A stretch of 11,158 nt of DNA from Flavobacterium sp. (GCA_030152225.1 JASLHL010000056.1:1-11158); one strand, 5' to 3'; counted from the stretch's first letter, positions 1 to 7,156 are shown. Numbers and translations are program-made. Notes: generated from the sequence alone by a model not told the origin.

Positions 1-30
1 TGAGAAAAACAAGAATACCCAAAATAGCCC

Positions 31-42
31 GCTAGAGATAGC
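31..42. other. Small 4-bp hairpin near left edge
   Basis: GCTA (31-34), loop GAGA, TAGC (39-42) form a short perfect hairpin with a GNRA-type tetraloop. It lies upstream of the stronger terminator at 68-97. It may be part of the 3' end of an unseen upstream transcript, but it is too short to assign a function. Confidence 0.2.
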
Positions 43-44
43 AA

Positions 45-61
45 AAACAACAAACAACAAA
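45..61 (-). repeat. Short heptamer array (CAACAAA)2, left arm of an inverted pair
   Basis: Two exact CAACAAA units (48-54, 55-61) are preceded by AAA. The 17 bases 45-61 are the exact reverse complement of 1620-1636, so the same heptamer family flanks the ATPase/TSUP pair in inverted orientation. The sequence is of low complexity, so chance or composition cannot be excluded. Confidence 0.5.
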
Positions 62-67
62 CGAAGT

Positions 68-97
68 AGCCTTTTCTTTCCCAGGAAAAGGCTTTTC
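68..97 (+). terminator. Rho-independent terminator of an upstream gene
   Basis: A perfect 9-bp stem AGCCTTTTC (68-76) / GAAAAGGCT (85-93) has an 8-nt loop and is followed by a short T run on the plus strand. The opposite strand has no T-rich tail. It therefore most likely ends a plus-strand gene lying left of the window. Confidence 0.75.
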
Positions 98-107
98 ACA
101 TCTTGGT

Positions 108-149
108 CTACAGCTAACGGTGTACAGTTTAGAGCTAACGGTTTACAGT
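108..149 (+). repeat. Degenerate heptamer array, 6 units, with 21-bp super-period
   Basis: The stretch divides without gaps into CTACAGC, TAACGGT, GTACAGT, TTAGAGC, TAACGGT and TTACAGT. These are degenerate forms of about TTACRGT. Units 1-3 and 4-6 correspond one to one, giving a 21-bp higher-order repeat. It lies between a terminator and the perfect array at 171-219. Confidence 0.7.
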
Positions 150-170
150 TACTAAACGTTGATCATTCAC

Positions 171-219
171 CACTCTCCACTCTCCACTCTCCACTCTCCA
201 CTCTCCACTCTCCACTCAC
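171..219 (+). repeat. Perfect heptamer tandem array (CACTCTC)6 plus one variant
   Basis: Six identical CACTCTC units occupy 171-212, followed by CACTCAC at 213-219. The plus strand of the six units contains no G. The array ends 31 bp before the ATG of the ATPase gene, so copy-number change would alter the 5' region of that gene. It is a candidate VNTR. Confidence 0.95.
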
Positions 220-250
220 GCAAACAAAATATAACTTAAAAATTAAAAAA

Positions 251-790
251 ATGATTCCCTATTACATTTTCACTGGTGGCCCAGGTAGCGGGAAGTCTTC
301 TGTTCTTGAAGCACTTGCTCTAAAAGGGTATACAACCGTTCCAGAAGTGGGACGTGCCATTATCAAACAACAAATGCAACAAGGTGGCGAAGCGCTTCCT
401 TGGTTGAATAAACAGCTTTTTTTTGAACAGATGTTTACCCAATCCCTTGCTGATTATCACAAGCAACCGAAAGAAACTCTTACTTTTTTTGATCGCGGCT
501 TGCTCGATAGCATCGGTTACGCTACGCTCGAAGAACTTGATATCTTCCCCTACCACTTTGATGGTGCTCGAGAAACAGCATATGCCCCTCTTGTTTTTAT
601 TTTTCCGCCTTGGGAGGCGATCTATCAAAATGATACCGAACGAAAACAAGACTTTCAACTCGCTCAACAAACCTATGAGGCCATGCAAATTACCTACAAA
701 AAAATGGGCTATCAACTTCTAGAAGTCCCACTCACCTCCATCGAAAAACGAGTAGAATTTATTCTACATACACTAGACATAAACCAATAG
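251..790 (+). CDS. AAA family ATPase (AAA_28/NadR-like P-loop protein)
   Basis: This 179-aa soluble protein has a P-loop kinase-type NTPase fold. A Walker A motif GGPGSGKS sits at residues 9-16. EVGR (32-35) and FFDRG (79-83) resemble the substrate-side DR motif of nucleoside and NMP kinases. A basic stretch near 130-132 (ERK) may act as a lid. The length fits the AAA_28 family, whose members are usually annotated only as ATPases; NadR's C-terminal ribosylnicotinamide kinase is a relative. The substrate cannot be read from the sequence. The start is the ATG at 251, preceded by an A/T-rich stretch with no Shine-Dalgarno site, as is usual in Bacteroidetes. The TSUP gene begins 46 bp after its stop but has its own promoter-like box. 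A T8 run at 417-424 lies inside the gene. Confidence 0.85.
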   Translation: MIPYYIFTGGPGSGKSSVLEALALKGYTTVPEVGRAIIKQQMQQGGEALPWLNKQLFFEQMFTQSLADYHKQPKETLTFFDRGLLDSIGYATLEELDIFPYHFDGARETAYAPLVFIFPPWEAIYQNDTERKQDFQLAQQTYEAMQITYKKMGYQLLEVPLTSIEKRVEFILHTLDINQ

Positions 791-796
791 AAGAAT

Positions 797-804
797 TACC
801 TTTG
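797..804 (+). promoter_or_regulatory. Bacteroidetes -7 box (TAnnTTTG) ahead of the TSUP gene
   Basis: TACCTTTG matches the TAnnTTTG -7 consensus of Bacteroidetes primary sigma factors. It lies 32 bp before the ATG at 837. No good TTG -33 element is visible at the expected distance, so this is a partial promoter match. Confidence 0.5.
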
Positions 805-836
805 CACTCGAAATAACATAGGTTGTTTTATACGTT

Positions 837-1601
837 ATGGAACTCGATATTATCTTCTATCTGTGTATAGTAGCTTTTTGTGCAGGCTTTATTGATGCTA
901 TTGCCGGCGGTGGTGGATTGATTCAAACTCCCTTAGGGCTTGCCTTACTGCCTGCTATTCCCGTATCATCCGTGATCGGAACACTAAAAATACCTGCTTT
1001 TTCAGGCACAGCTATTGCCGTACTGCAATACCTCAAGCGAACGAAAATCCAATGGTCGTATTTTTTACTACTGGCTGCTTTATCTTGTGCAAGTGCCTTC
1101 CTCGGATCTTATACACTGACGATAGTAAACAACGACTTTATGAAGCCGTTACTACTCGTGATCCTCATTGCACTTTGGGTATTTACTTATTTCAAAAAAG
1201 ACTTTACAAAGAAGCACCTCACTGAAATAACCGCAAAAAAAAGATATACCTACGGTGTTCTTATCTCACTGGTGATTGGTTTTTACGATGGATTTATTGG
1301 TCCTGCAACGGGAACCTTCTTCATTATGGGGTTTGTCTTTTTAATTGGTTTTGACTTTTTTAAAGCTTCTGCTTATGCCAAACTCATCAACTTATTTACC
1401 AATTTAGGGAGTATTTGTCTCTTCTTGTTAAAAGGACAGATTCTGTGGTCCGTAGCACTACCTATGGCCGTATGCAATGGTATTGGCGGATATTGTGGAG
1501 CGAAATTAGCCATCCTAAAAGGGCAACAATGGGTGCGCTATGTGTTCTTGTTTATTATGCTTATTGCTATTTGTCGATTTGGATATGAGGTAATTGTTTG
1601 A
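837..1601 (+). CDS. TSUP family (TauE/SafE, YfcA-like) membrane transporter
   Basis: This 254-aa polytopic inner-membrane protein has about eight hydrophobic segments. It shows the two-repeat architecture of the TSUP family. The first repeat carries GFIDAIAGGGG (17-27) followed by QTP, and the second carries the related GFYDGFIGPATG (148-159). Family members export sulfite, sulfoacetate or other small organosulfur anions, or have unknown anion substrates. Nothing here fixes the substrate. The length is normal and the ATG start sits 32 bp after a TACCTTTG box. No sulfur-metabolism gene is nearby, so context does not help. Its stop codon is followed after 4 bp by a heptamer array. The downstream neighbour is convergent. 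Confidence 0.9.
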   Translation: MELDIIFYLCIVAFCAGFIDAIAGGGGLIQTPLGLALLPAIPVSSVIGTLKIPAFSGTAIAVLQYLKRTKIQWSYFLLLAALSCASAFLGSYTLTIVNNDFMKPLLLVILIALWVFTYFKKDFTKKHLTEITAKKRYTYGVLISLVIGFYDGFIGPATGTFFIMGFVFLIGFDFFKASAYAKLINLFTNLGSICLFLLKGQILWSVALPMAVCNGIGGYCGAKLAILKGQQWVRYVFLFIMLIAICRFGYEVIV

Positions 1602-1605
1602 TTTT

Positions 1606-1647
1606 TTTGGCTTTCGGCTTTTGTTGTTTGTTGTTTGGCTTTTGGTG
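1606..1647 (+). repeat. Heptamer array, 6 units (TTTGGCT/TTTGTTG family)
   Basis: Six in-register 7-mers start 4 bp after the TSUP stop: TTTGGCT, TTCGGCT, TTTGTTG, TTTGTTG, TTTGGCT, TTTGGTG. Part of it (1620-1636) is the exact reverse complement of 45-61. Another part (1632-1646) is the exact reverse complement of 1862-1876. Confidence 0.75.
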
Positions 1648-1654
1648 AGCCCAC

Positions 1655-1709
1655 AATTTGTAAGGAAAATATCCTTGTATGAGAAACGATGAAATACTTT
1701 TTACAAATT
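1655..1709 (+). other. Nested hairpin structure in the convergent gap
   Basis: An outer stem AATTTGTAA (1655-1663) / TTACAAATT (1701-1709) encloses two small hairpins. These are AAGGA/TCCTT (1662-1666/1672-1676) and GTAT/ATAC (1677-1680/1694-1697). The first inner stem shares two bases with the outer stem, so the full fold would shorten the outer stem to 7 bp. The region is AT-rich, so structural significance is uncertain. Confidence 0.35.
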
Positions 1710-1799
1710 AAAAATCGATTAATTCAAGTCTTCATTTTCCTTCTCTACTTTGTATATTCATCGGGAAAGAATTATATACCCACTTTTTTCACTATTTAG
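1689..1799 (+). CDS. Possible 36-aa small hydrophobic peptide
   Basis: An ATG at 1689 opens a 36-codon frame closed by TAG at 1797-1799. The peptide begins MKYFLQIKNR, continues with a hydrophobic run of about 15 residues (roughly 11-23, IQVFIFLLYF within it), and ends polar/aromatic. A basic N-terminus with a single transmembrane-like segment is a layout seen in small membrane proteins and some type I toxins. No TAnnTTTG box or Shine-Dalgarno site is evident, and an AT-rich gap can produce such an ORF by chance. The function is not recognised. Confidence 0.2.
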   Translation: MKYFLQIKNRLIQVFIFLLYFVYSSGKNYIPTFFTI

Positions 1800-1801
1800 T
1801 G
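1790..1801. other. Short palindrome CACTA-TT-TAGTG
   Basis: A 5-bp perfect inverted repeat with a 2-nt centre overlaps the end of the small ORF. It may be an operator half-site pair or part of a transcript end. It is too short for more. Confidence 0.2.
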
Positions 1802-1860
1802 CCTAGTAGAAAATTTATTTTTCAGTGATAAGAATATTTTGCTCTGTAATAGAGTAATCT

Positions 1861-1881
1861 AACCAAAAGCCAAACATCAAA
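1861..1881 (-). repeat. Heptamer array, 3 units, just after the MFS stop codon
   Basis: AACCAAA, AGCCAAA and CATCAAA are in register and end 1 bp from the MFS stop codon (1883-1885, minus strand). Read on the minus strand the units are TTTGATG, TTTGGCT and TTTGGTT. This is the same family as 1606-1647, in the same orientation relative to its own gene. Confidence 0.6.
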
Positions 1882-1882
1882 A

Positions 1883-3457
1883 CTACCTACCTAGATCTTC
1901 CTCAATCTTTTCTCGGTCTTTACTGCTAATCCACAGTTGTCCAATTTTAGATAAGCGGATTCGCGTTAGTACATCTTTTGTTCGACCGTAGTGGTGAAAC
2001 AAGGCATAAAGTAAAATACCGATACCTAGTATATTTAAAAACCCAAAAATAATTTTATTGGCTGCGAGGATTGCATTGAGTTGAACGGTCCCTAGATTGA
2101 GTTTTCCTCCTGTTTGAATCAGCAGAACATCATCCAAATATACCGCGAGATTACTCAAGCTCTGTACTTGCAATTTGTATTGCAACCACGAAAATAATGC
2201 GCTAAAAATACCCAAAGAGATAAAGGTTCTCCACAACAGCACAAAGCCTATTAAACTCAATAAACTTGGGATATCCAGCTGATCCAGTGTATAGTACCAA
2301 ATCACAATAAACAAAATACTCATTCCCATTCCTTTGAAAAACATGGGCAATAACCACATCGTATAATTTAATTCAGGTACCATAAAGAAATACATCATCA
2401 CGGTATACAACATAAAAGAAGCAAACCCAATGAAGGTCAACATACGTATTGGAATTAAGTGGTTAAACCACTTATAGGCAATAATCGCACCGACAAGTAA
2501 ACCGGGAATCATCATCACATTTAACGATGCATTGGTCAACGCATTGTATCCTAAAACTCCCATAGCAAAGGTGTTTTGCAAATTGGTCGTTGCTAAATAC
2601 ATCCCCAAAAAGAGCAACATCACAATACCATGTCGTACGTTGTTCTTTTTAAAGGCCTTGAGTGACAAAAAAGGACGGGTTAATAGCTGTTGGCGAAAGA
2701 AAAAGGCAAAAGTCAGTAGGACAAACGATACGGTGGCGTATTGAATATGCGTGGAGTTAAACCAATCTTGTTGTTTGCCAAAAGCTAAGATATATCCCAA
2801 AATCATAAAGGAACTGATGTACAGCAAAACGCTGATCCAATCAATATAAAATAAGGGAACTTTGCGCATAAAACGCTGATTGTGTTGAAAAACAACACAA
2901 ACTAAGGCAGTTACTAAACAAATCGCAGCATAATATAAATAGCCAAATTGCCAATTGGCATAATAGGATACTTTGGTTATATAGTAGCCTGCAATTTGCG
3001 TAACAATCAATACAGCGGTATAAAAAATACTATAAAAGCGCCCGCGGTTTCCATCTTTTGATAAAATGAACATCAACGGTAGTACAACTTCCATCATCCC
3101 CAGCATTTTGAAAACGCCAATTAAAAAAGAAGCGCCAATAATTACTTGCGGTTGATGTGTGGTTCCCATCACAGTATATAAAAGGGCAATTCCCGTTAAA
3201 CTACCCACTAAAATTTCTTTGGTTCGAAAACGAGCTTTGATACGGACAATCAAAGGCATAACCGTTCCCATCCCCACTACACTCGCATAATTCGCCCATA
3301 AATAGTATTCACTCATGGCGCCTGTACTCCCTACGAGATACGTAATATTGGGCGTATAAATGGCACTTACTCCAAAGAAAATCAGTGCAATTACCACCAA
3401 GAGTAATAGCATGATAGGCTTGGGAACCCAAGAGTGAAATAAACCTTGATTATACAT
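1883..3457 (-). CDS. MFS efflux pump of a tripartite system (DHA2/EmrB-like)
   Basis: This 524-aa polytopic inner-membrane protein is almost wholly hydrophobic. It has a short N-terminal cytoplasmic stretch (1-14) and a charged C-terminal tail (about 488-524, ending in a K/R/D/E-rich segment). The length suits the 14-TM DHA2 (EmrB/QacA) class, although canonical motif A is weak: the loop after TM2 reads RIKARFRTKE. The role is inferred mainly from its neighbours. It is the last gene of a TolC-HlyD-MFS operon and starts 15 bp after the HlyD stop, so it should energise proton-driven export through a TolC/adaptor conduit. The substrate is unknown; drugs, lipids or small metabolites are possible. 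No clear rho-independent terminator follows its stop; a heptamer array and convergent gap lie there. Confidence 0.85.
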   Translation of the reverse strand: MYNQGLFHSWVPKPIMLLLLVVIALIFFGVSAIYTPNITYLVGSTGAMSEYYLWANYASVVGMGTVMPLIVRIKARFRTKEILVGSLTGIALLYTVMGTTHQPQVIIGASFLIGVFKMLGMMEVVLPLMFILSKDGNRGRFYSIFYTAVLIVTQIAGYYITKVSYYANWQFGYLYYAAICLVTALVCVVFQHNQRFMRKVPLFYIDWISVLLYISSFMILGYILAFGKQQDWFNSTHIQYATVSFVLLTFAFFFRQQLLTRPFLSLKAFKKNNVRHGIVMLLFLGMYLATTNLQNTFAMGVLGYNALTNASLNVMMIPGLLVGAIIAYKWFNHLIPIRMLTFIGFASFMLYTVMMYFFMVPELNYTMWLLPMFFKGMGMSILFIVIWYYTLDQLDIPSLLSLIGFVLLWRTFISLGIFSALFSWLQYKLQVQSLSNLAVYLDDVLLIQTGGKLNLGTVQLNAILAANKIIFGFLNILGIGILLYALFHHYGRTKDVLTRIRLSKIGQLWISSKDREKIEEDLGR

Positions 3458-3472
3458 AAATTCGCTGTTGTT

Positions 3473-4597
3473 CTACTTATTTTTCAGTTGGACATTCATA
3501 TTCATTCCCGCTTTTAGACGACCTAGTAGTTCTTGCTTGTTGGTCGTTGTAAATTCTATACGCACGGGAATACGCTGTTGTACTTTGACGAAATTACCGG
3601 TTGAATTGTCCGTTGGCATACTAGAATAGCGATTTCCTGTTGCAGCAGAAATAGCTGTTACAACACCTTCAAACTGCTCTCCTCTTACTGCATCAGCTGT
3701 CATCGTTAAAATAGTTCCAATCTCCACATCGGGCATTTGCGATTCTAAGAAATTCGCCGTTACCCACTTCTCATTGTCGCGCACAATGGTTGTAATTTGC
3801 TGACTTGGGTTTAGTAGTTGACCTGCATTGATCAATCTTCTTCCCATCGTGCCATCATAAGGAGCGCGAATCACGGTATAAGACAAATTGAGCTGTGCCA
3901 TAGCTAGCATGGCTTTGGTGCGTTTGATATCTGCGTCATTTAAAGCCAATCGCGTGTCGATTTCCGATACGGATAAACGCGTTGTCGTTTGCTGTTTTTT
4001 CAAGGCATCATACGCTGCTTTCGCCGCTTGATACTCCGTATTCATCTGATCATATTGCTGTTGGGTCACGGCTTCCACTTTGAGTAAGCGCTGAAAGCGA
4101 TTTTTATTTTGCTCTGCATTCCACAAACGCGCTTGTGCTCCTTGAATATTAGAGTCAAAAACGCCAATGGTATTACTTGCCGTTTGTCGAGCAGATAAGG
4201 TTACCTCTTTTGCAGCTATCGCGCTTAAATATGCCGCTTCTGCTTGTTCTACTTGGGTGCGAATCTCGCTCTCATCCAAAATAACAAGTGTATCTCCCTG
4301 TTTAACCCTTTGGTGTTCAATGAATCGGATATCCTTGATATAAGCTGATACACGAGTATTGATTGGGTTAATATACTCTTCTACTTGAGCCGATTCGGTA
4401 TAATCCTTATCTCCAATGTGGAAGTATTTGGTTAAGAGCCAATAAAAAGCAAAAGCCACAACCAAAAAGGTCAAGGTGTTTAAAAATATAATCTTTCGTT
4501 TTTTAGTCACCTCTTGTTTGTGATTAATCGTAATCGGAGCACTTTTTTTTGCTTGTGGCTCTGTCGGTGTCGTATGCGTATTGTCTGTTTGTTCCAT
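3473..4597 (-). CDS. HlyD/EmrA-type periplasmic adaptor subunit
   Basis: This 374-aa membrane-fusion protein has a short polar cytoplasmic N-terminus (1-34) and a single TM anchor (about 36-56). The first half of a lipoyl-like domain follows (about 72-108, ending VKQGDTLVILDE). An alpha-helical hairpin (about 112-235) precedes the second lipoyl half (SYTVIRAPYDGTMGRR, 239-254) and a beta-barrel domain. NFVKVQQRIPVRIEF (335-349) and LKAGMNMNVQL (361-371) are characteristic of EmrA-type adaptors that partner MFS pumps. It joins the MFS protein to the outer-membrane factor. The ATG lies 19 bp after the TolC stop, with AAGGA some 9 bp upstream, so translation is probably coupled. Gene order and spacing strongly support one operon. 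Confidence 0.93.
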   Translation of the reverse strand: MEQTDNTHTTPTEPQAKKSAPITINHKQEVTKKRKIIFLNTLTFLVVAFAFYWLLTKYFHIGDKDYTESAQVEEYINPINTRVSAYIKDIRFIEHQRVKQGDTLVILDESEIRTQVEQAEAAYLSAIAAKEVTLSARQTASNTIGVFDSNIQGAQARLWNAEQNKNRFQRLLKVEAVTQQQYDQMNTEYQAAKAAYDALKKQQTTTRLSVSEIDTRLALNDADIKRTKAMLAMAQLNLSYTVIRAPYDGTMGRRLINAGQLLNPSQQITTIVRDNEKWVTANFLESQMPDVEIGTILTMTADAVRGEQFEGVVTAISAATGNRYSSMPTDNSTGNFVKVQQRIPVRIEFTTTNKQELLGRLKAGMNMNVQLKNK

Positions 4598-4616
4598 GTG
4601 AATAATCCTTCGTTTC

Positions 4617-5936
4617 TTACAACGTTCCCGTTGCTTTTACTAAACTGTAATATTGATAAAGTACATTAATCTGAGCATTAGCATATTGCAATTCTGCTTC
4701 GAGTTTGGCATTTGTAGCATCTGTCATTTCCGCTTGAATGGCCAATTGATTTAAGTATTTTGCCTCGATAATGCGGTAATTTTCTTGGGCCAATTGCTGA
4801 CTTTTTTCTAACAAATGAGCATTTTGAATCGCTTCTTCATATTTAGAATAGGCAGCGTGTACGCTCATTTCTACTTGTTGCCTGGCCCATACCTTCGTTT
4901 CTTCTGCCTTTTCTTTTTGTAAGCGTTCTAACTTGACCTTTTTAGGTGTTTTATATAGGTTGTCTAAGCTGTAGTTCAACGATACGCCAACCTGCCACGT
5001 ATTGGAATACATATCTAGGACTGGATTTGACGTGGTAATGGGTCTGCTCATCGAATACCCTCCTATCGCTGCTAAGGCAGGATACTGTTCTGTTTTAGCA
5101 AGGGCAATTTTCTTATCCGCAGCTAATACGGCTTGATCGGTTAATTGCAAGGTTGGATGGTGTTCATAAGCCAATGACAAATACTGATCGTAAAGTCCTA
5201 CTAATTCCTTTTCGTCAATCTCTTCCGTTGGTAAAATTGTTGTTTGGGTATCCAATCCCAAGGCAATAGCCAAATTGTAGTTGACAATATTAAGCTTGTT
5301 ATACACGACTAATAAGGCCTGATCGATATTTTGCAACGCCAGTTCACCGCGAATCACTTCATTGCGAGTCAACATGCCTTGGCTGTAAAATTGCTTGACA
5401 TTTTCTAGTCGAATTTGCCCTAATTGCTTGTTATTTTGGTAGACTTCTTGCTGATTTAAAAGCTTATAGAGATCTAAATAGCTGGAAATTACTAAAAACT
5501 TAATACTTTGTTGGTCGTTGACCCAGTCCAATGCAGCAATCTGCTCTCCAATTTTTGCGAGTTCAATGGATTTTTTAATCGCGCCACCTTTAAAGAGTAA
5601 TTCCGATGCCTGAATCGCATAAGAATTGCCAAAATGAGGCATATCATTTGTCGTTACTTTGGAGAAATCCCGATCGAGAATTAAAGCGTCTCCAATATAA
5701 GCAGCAGTTGCTGAAACGCCAATCGTCGGTAATTGTTGTAGTTTTAAAACTTGAGTTTGTTGATTTGCAATATCTTTTTGTTGAGCGCTGATTTTCAACT
5801 GTTGGTGATTGGCTAACGCTAACTCAATGATTTCGTCTACCGTTAATTTTGTGGTATGCTCTTGTGCATATCCCCCAGTAGTCGAAAACAATAAAGCTGC
5901 AAAACCACCCAAGATTATGCGCCATTTACTTTTCAT
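4617..5936 (-). CDS. TolC-type outer-membrane efflux factor (OEP family)
   Basis: This 439-aa protein has a Sec signal peptide: a basic start MKSKWR, a hydrophobic core at 8-18, and likely cleavage after GGYA at residue 24. The mature part has the duplicated OEP layout. Repeat 1 starts near LTVDEIIELALANH (31-44) and repeat 2 near YLSLAYEHHPTL (252-263). Each has long helices and intervening beta segments (about 72-92 and 288-325). There is no lipobox cysteine at the cleavage site. As first gene of the operon it would form the trimeric outer-membrane duct for the HlyD/MFS pair. It is preceded by a good Bacteroidetes promoter and an 86-bp gap to the AraC gene. Confidence 0.93.
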   Translation of the reverse strand: MKSKWRIILGGFAALLFSTTGGYAQEHTTKLTVDEIIELALANHQQLKISAQQKDIANQQTQVLKLQQLPTIGVSATAAYIGDALILDRDFSKVTTNDMPHFGNSYAIQASELLFKGGAIKKSIELAKIGEQIAALDWVNDQQSIKFLVISSYLDLYKLLNQQEVYQNNKQLGQIRLENVKQFYSQGMLTRNEVIRGELALQNIDQALLVVYNKLNIVNYNLAIALGLDTQTTILPTEEIDEKELVGLYDQYLSLAYEHHPTLQLTDQAVLAADKKIALAKTEQYPALAAIGGYSMSRPITTSNPVLDMYSNTWQVGVSLNYSLDNLYKTPKKVKLERLQKEKAEETKVWARQQVEMSVHAAYSKYEEAIQNAHLLEKSQQLAQENYRIIEAKYLNQLAIQAEMTDATNAKLEAELQYANAQINVLYQYYSLVKATGTL

Positions 5937-5958
5937 TCTTCACTTTGTTTTAGGCAGA

Positions 5959-5989
5959 CAAAGTTAATTTGCTTCTACTGGAGTCACAA
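5959..5989 (-). promoter_or_regulatory. Promoter of the TolC-HlyD-MFS operon
   Basis: On the minus strand TTG (5989-5987), a 20-bp spacer and TAACTTTG (5966-5959) match the Bacteroidetes -33 TTG / -7 TAnnTTTG promoter. The predicted start point is only about 15-20 nt before the TolC ATG, giving a short leader. The region just upstream is where the adjacent AraC protein could bind. Confidence 0.7.
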
Positions 5990-6022
5990 TGATCGAAATT
6001 AACCATTAGATGTTCAAAAGTA

Positions 6023-6895
6023 CTATTTCTTACTTTTAAATGAGGCTCTATATTGCGTTGGACTCATTTTTTGATGTTTTTTAAAGAAGTGAGTAAAAGC
6101 ATATTGATCACTAAAATGCAAGGTAGTTGCAATTTCTTTGAGTGAATTCGTCGTTGTACTTAATTGAGCTTTAGCCTCATTTACCACAAATTCACTGATA
6201 ATCTGATTGGGTGTTCGTTGAGCGACTTCCTTCACAACCGCACTCAAATAACGGATGGATATATGCATAGCATCTGCGTAAAACTGTACGCTTTTAGATT
6301 GCAAATAGTGTTCAGCTACTAGGTTAAAGAACGCATAAGCCAGTTTTTGTTGTCGACTGAGTTGCAAGACTTGTTCTTCGTGCAAAGGAGTAACGATACT
6401 AACCAAATGGTACAACAAGATGTTGAAGTAATTTTGAATGATCTGCTCCGCATAAGCAATCTCTTTGTGGTGCTGGGTATAGTAGATCAACAAGGTTAGG
6501 TTATCCCAAAACACAATAAATTCTTCCGTGGGAATGGTAAAAATTCGCCTCAATTGATTTTTCAAATCTTTGTACACTTTCACTCGATTTAGTTGAAAGG
6601 TGTTGTGTTCTACAAAATCGCGATCATAGCCCAACAAGCGAAACTCGGTGTGGGGTTCAATTTCTAAGATTTCATATACATACTTGGTGTTAATCAAGAG
6701 AAAAGAAGTACGGGTAATTTCAATTTCATGGATTTGTTCCTTCATTCGGATGCGTCCTGTGTAGACAAACAAAATAGACGATCGCTTGGGGCGATAGGGA
6801 CGTCCAGGGTATGCAGTTTCAAATAGGGTCTCCTCCGTATAAATGCGAAGTGCCTCGTAATACTCGTTCTCTTGTTCTGTAGTTGTTGCTATCAT
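6023..6895 (-). CDS. AraC family transcriptional regulator of the efflux operon
   Basis: With the start at 6895 this is a 290-aa protein. A longer frame opens with GTG at 6958, but its extra 21 residues come from promoter-like AT-rich DNA. The ATG at 6895, giving MIATTTEQEN, is preferred. The N-terminal region (about 35-100) is beta-rich and cupin-like. The C-terminal AraC/XylS DNA-binding domain has two HTH units, near 202-224 (FYADAMHISIRYLSAVV) and 251-272 (SLKEIATTLHFSDQYAFTHF). It ends with the usual SPTQYR signature (278-283). It lies 86 bp upstream of the TolC promoter region on the same strand, so control of that operon is a strong inference. AGTGCA direct repeats abut its start and may be its own operator. 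Confidence 0.88.
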   Translation of the reverse strand: MIATTTEQENEYYEALRIYTEETLFETAYPGRPYRPKRSSILFVYTGRIRMKEQIHEIEITRTSFLLINTKYVYEILEIEPHTEFRLLGYDRDFVEHNTFQLNRVKVYKDLKNQLRRIFTIPTEEFIVFWDNLTLLIYYTQHHKEIAYAEQIIQNYFNILLYHLVSIVTPLHEEQVLQLSRQQKLAYAFFNLVAEHYLQSKSVQFYADAMHISIRYLSAVVKEVAQRTPNQIISEFVVNEAKAQLSTTTNSLKEIATTLHFSDQYAFTHFFKKHQKMSPTQYRASFKSKK

Positions 6896-6912
6896 AGTGC
6901 ATATTGAGTGCA
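6896..6912. promoter_or_regulatory. AGTGCA direct repeat abutting the AraC start codon
   Basis: AGTGCA occurs at 6896-6901 and 6907-6912, an 11-bp step (one helical turn), directly next to the ATG at 6893-6895. AraC proteins commonly bind direct repeats on one face of DNA. No copy is seen at the TolC promoter, so this would be autoregulation at most. Confidence 0.25.
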
Positions 6913-7156
6913 CAAAGTACAAAATGATTCCATAGGTTGTTCCTCTTTTATAGGTCACTATAAAATAAACAAATCAAATACTTACACGCTAAAATCGCAT
7001 TTTACATAAACTATTCAAATAATTTTTCCTTTATACCAGCAAACTAATAATAAAAGGTATACTTTTTGCAAGCTATAAATTAGTTGTTTATTCCTTTCGA
7101 AGGCTCTTTTTAGAAATTGTTTCTATAGTAGGTAGCATTCGAGAAGAACATACATA

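Larger units (their letters stand above)
1632..1876. repeat. 15-bp perfect inverted repeat bounding the convergent intergenic region
   Basis: TTGTTTGGCTTTTGG (1630-1644) overlaps the left arm, whose exact limits are 1632-1646; the right arm is 1862-1876 (ACCAAAAGCCAAACA). The arms pair perfectly over 15 bp with a 215-bp spacer. Both are built from the same heptamers and lie at the 3' ends of two convergent genes. They could form a long-range hairpin in read-through RNA, or be the ends of a small element. No clear target-site duplication is visible. Confidence 0.6.

Noticed and set aside
320..715. Minus-strand 131-aa frame opposite the ATPase gene, and a 99-aa plus frame at 423-722
   Set aside because: Both lie wholly inside the well-supported P-loop ATPase gene and encode no recognisable domain; they are shadow frames.
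2532..2744. Plus-strand 70-aa frame inside the efflux MFS gene, and a 61-aa frame at 5606-5791 inside TolC
   Set aside because: Both are antisense to clear genes, with no domain and no promoter.
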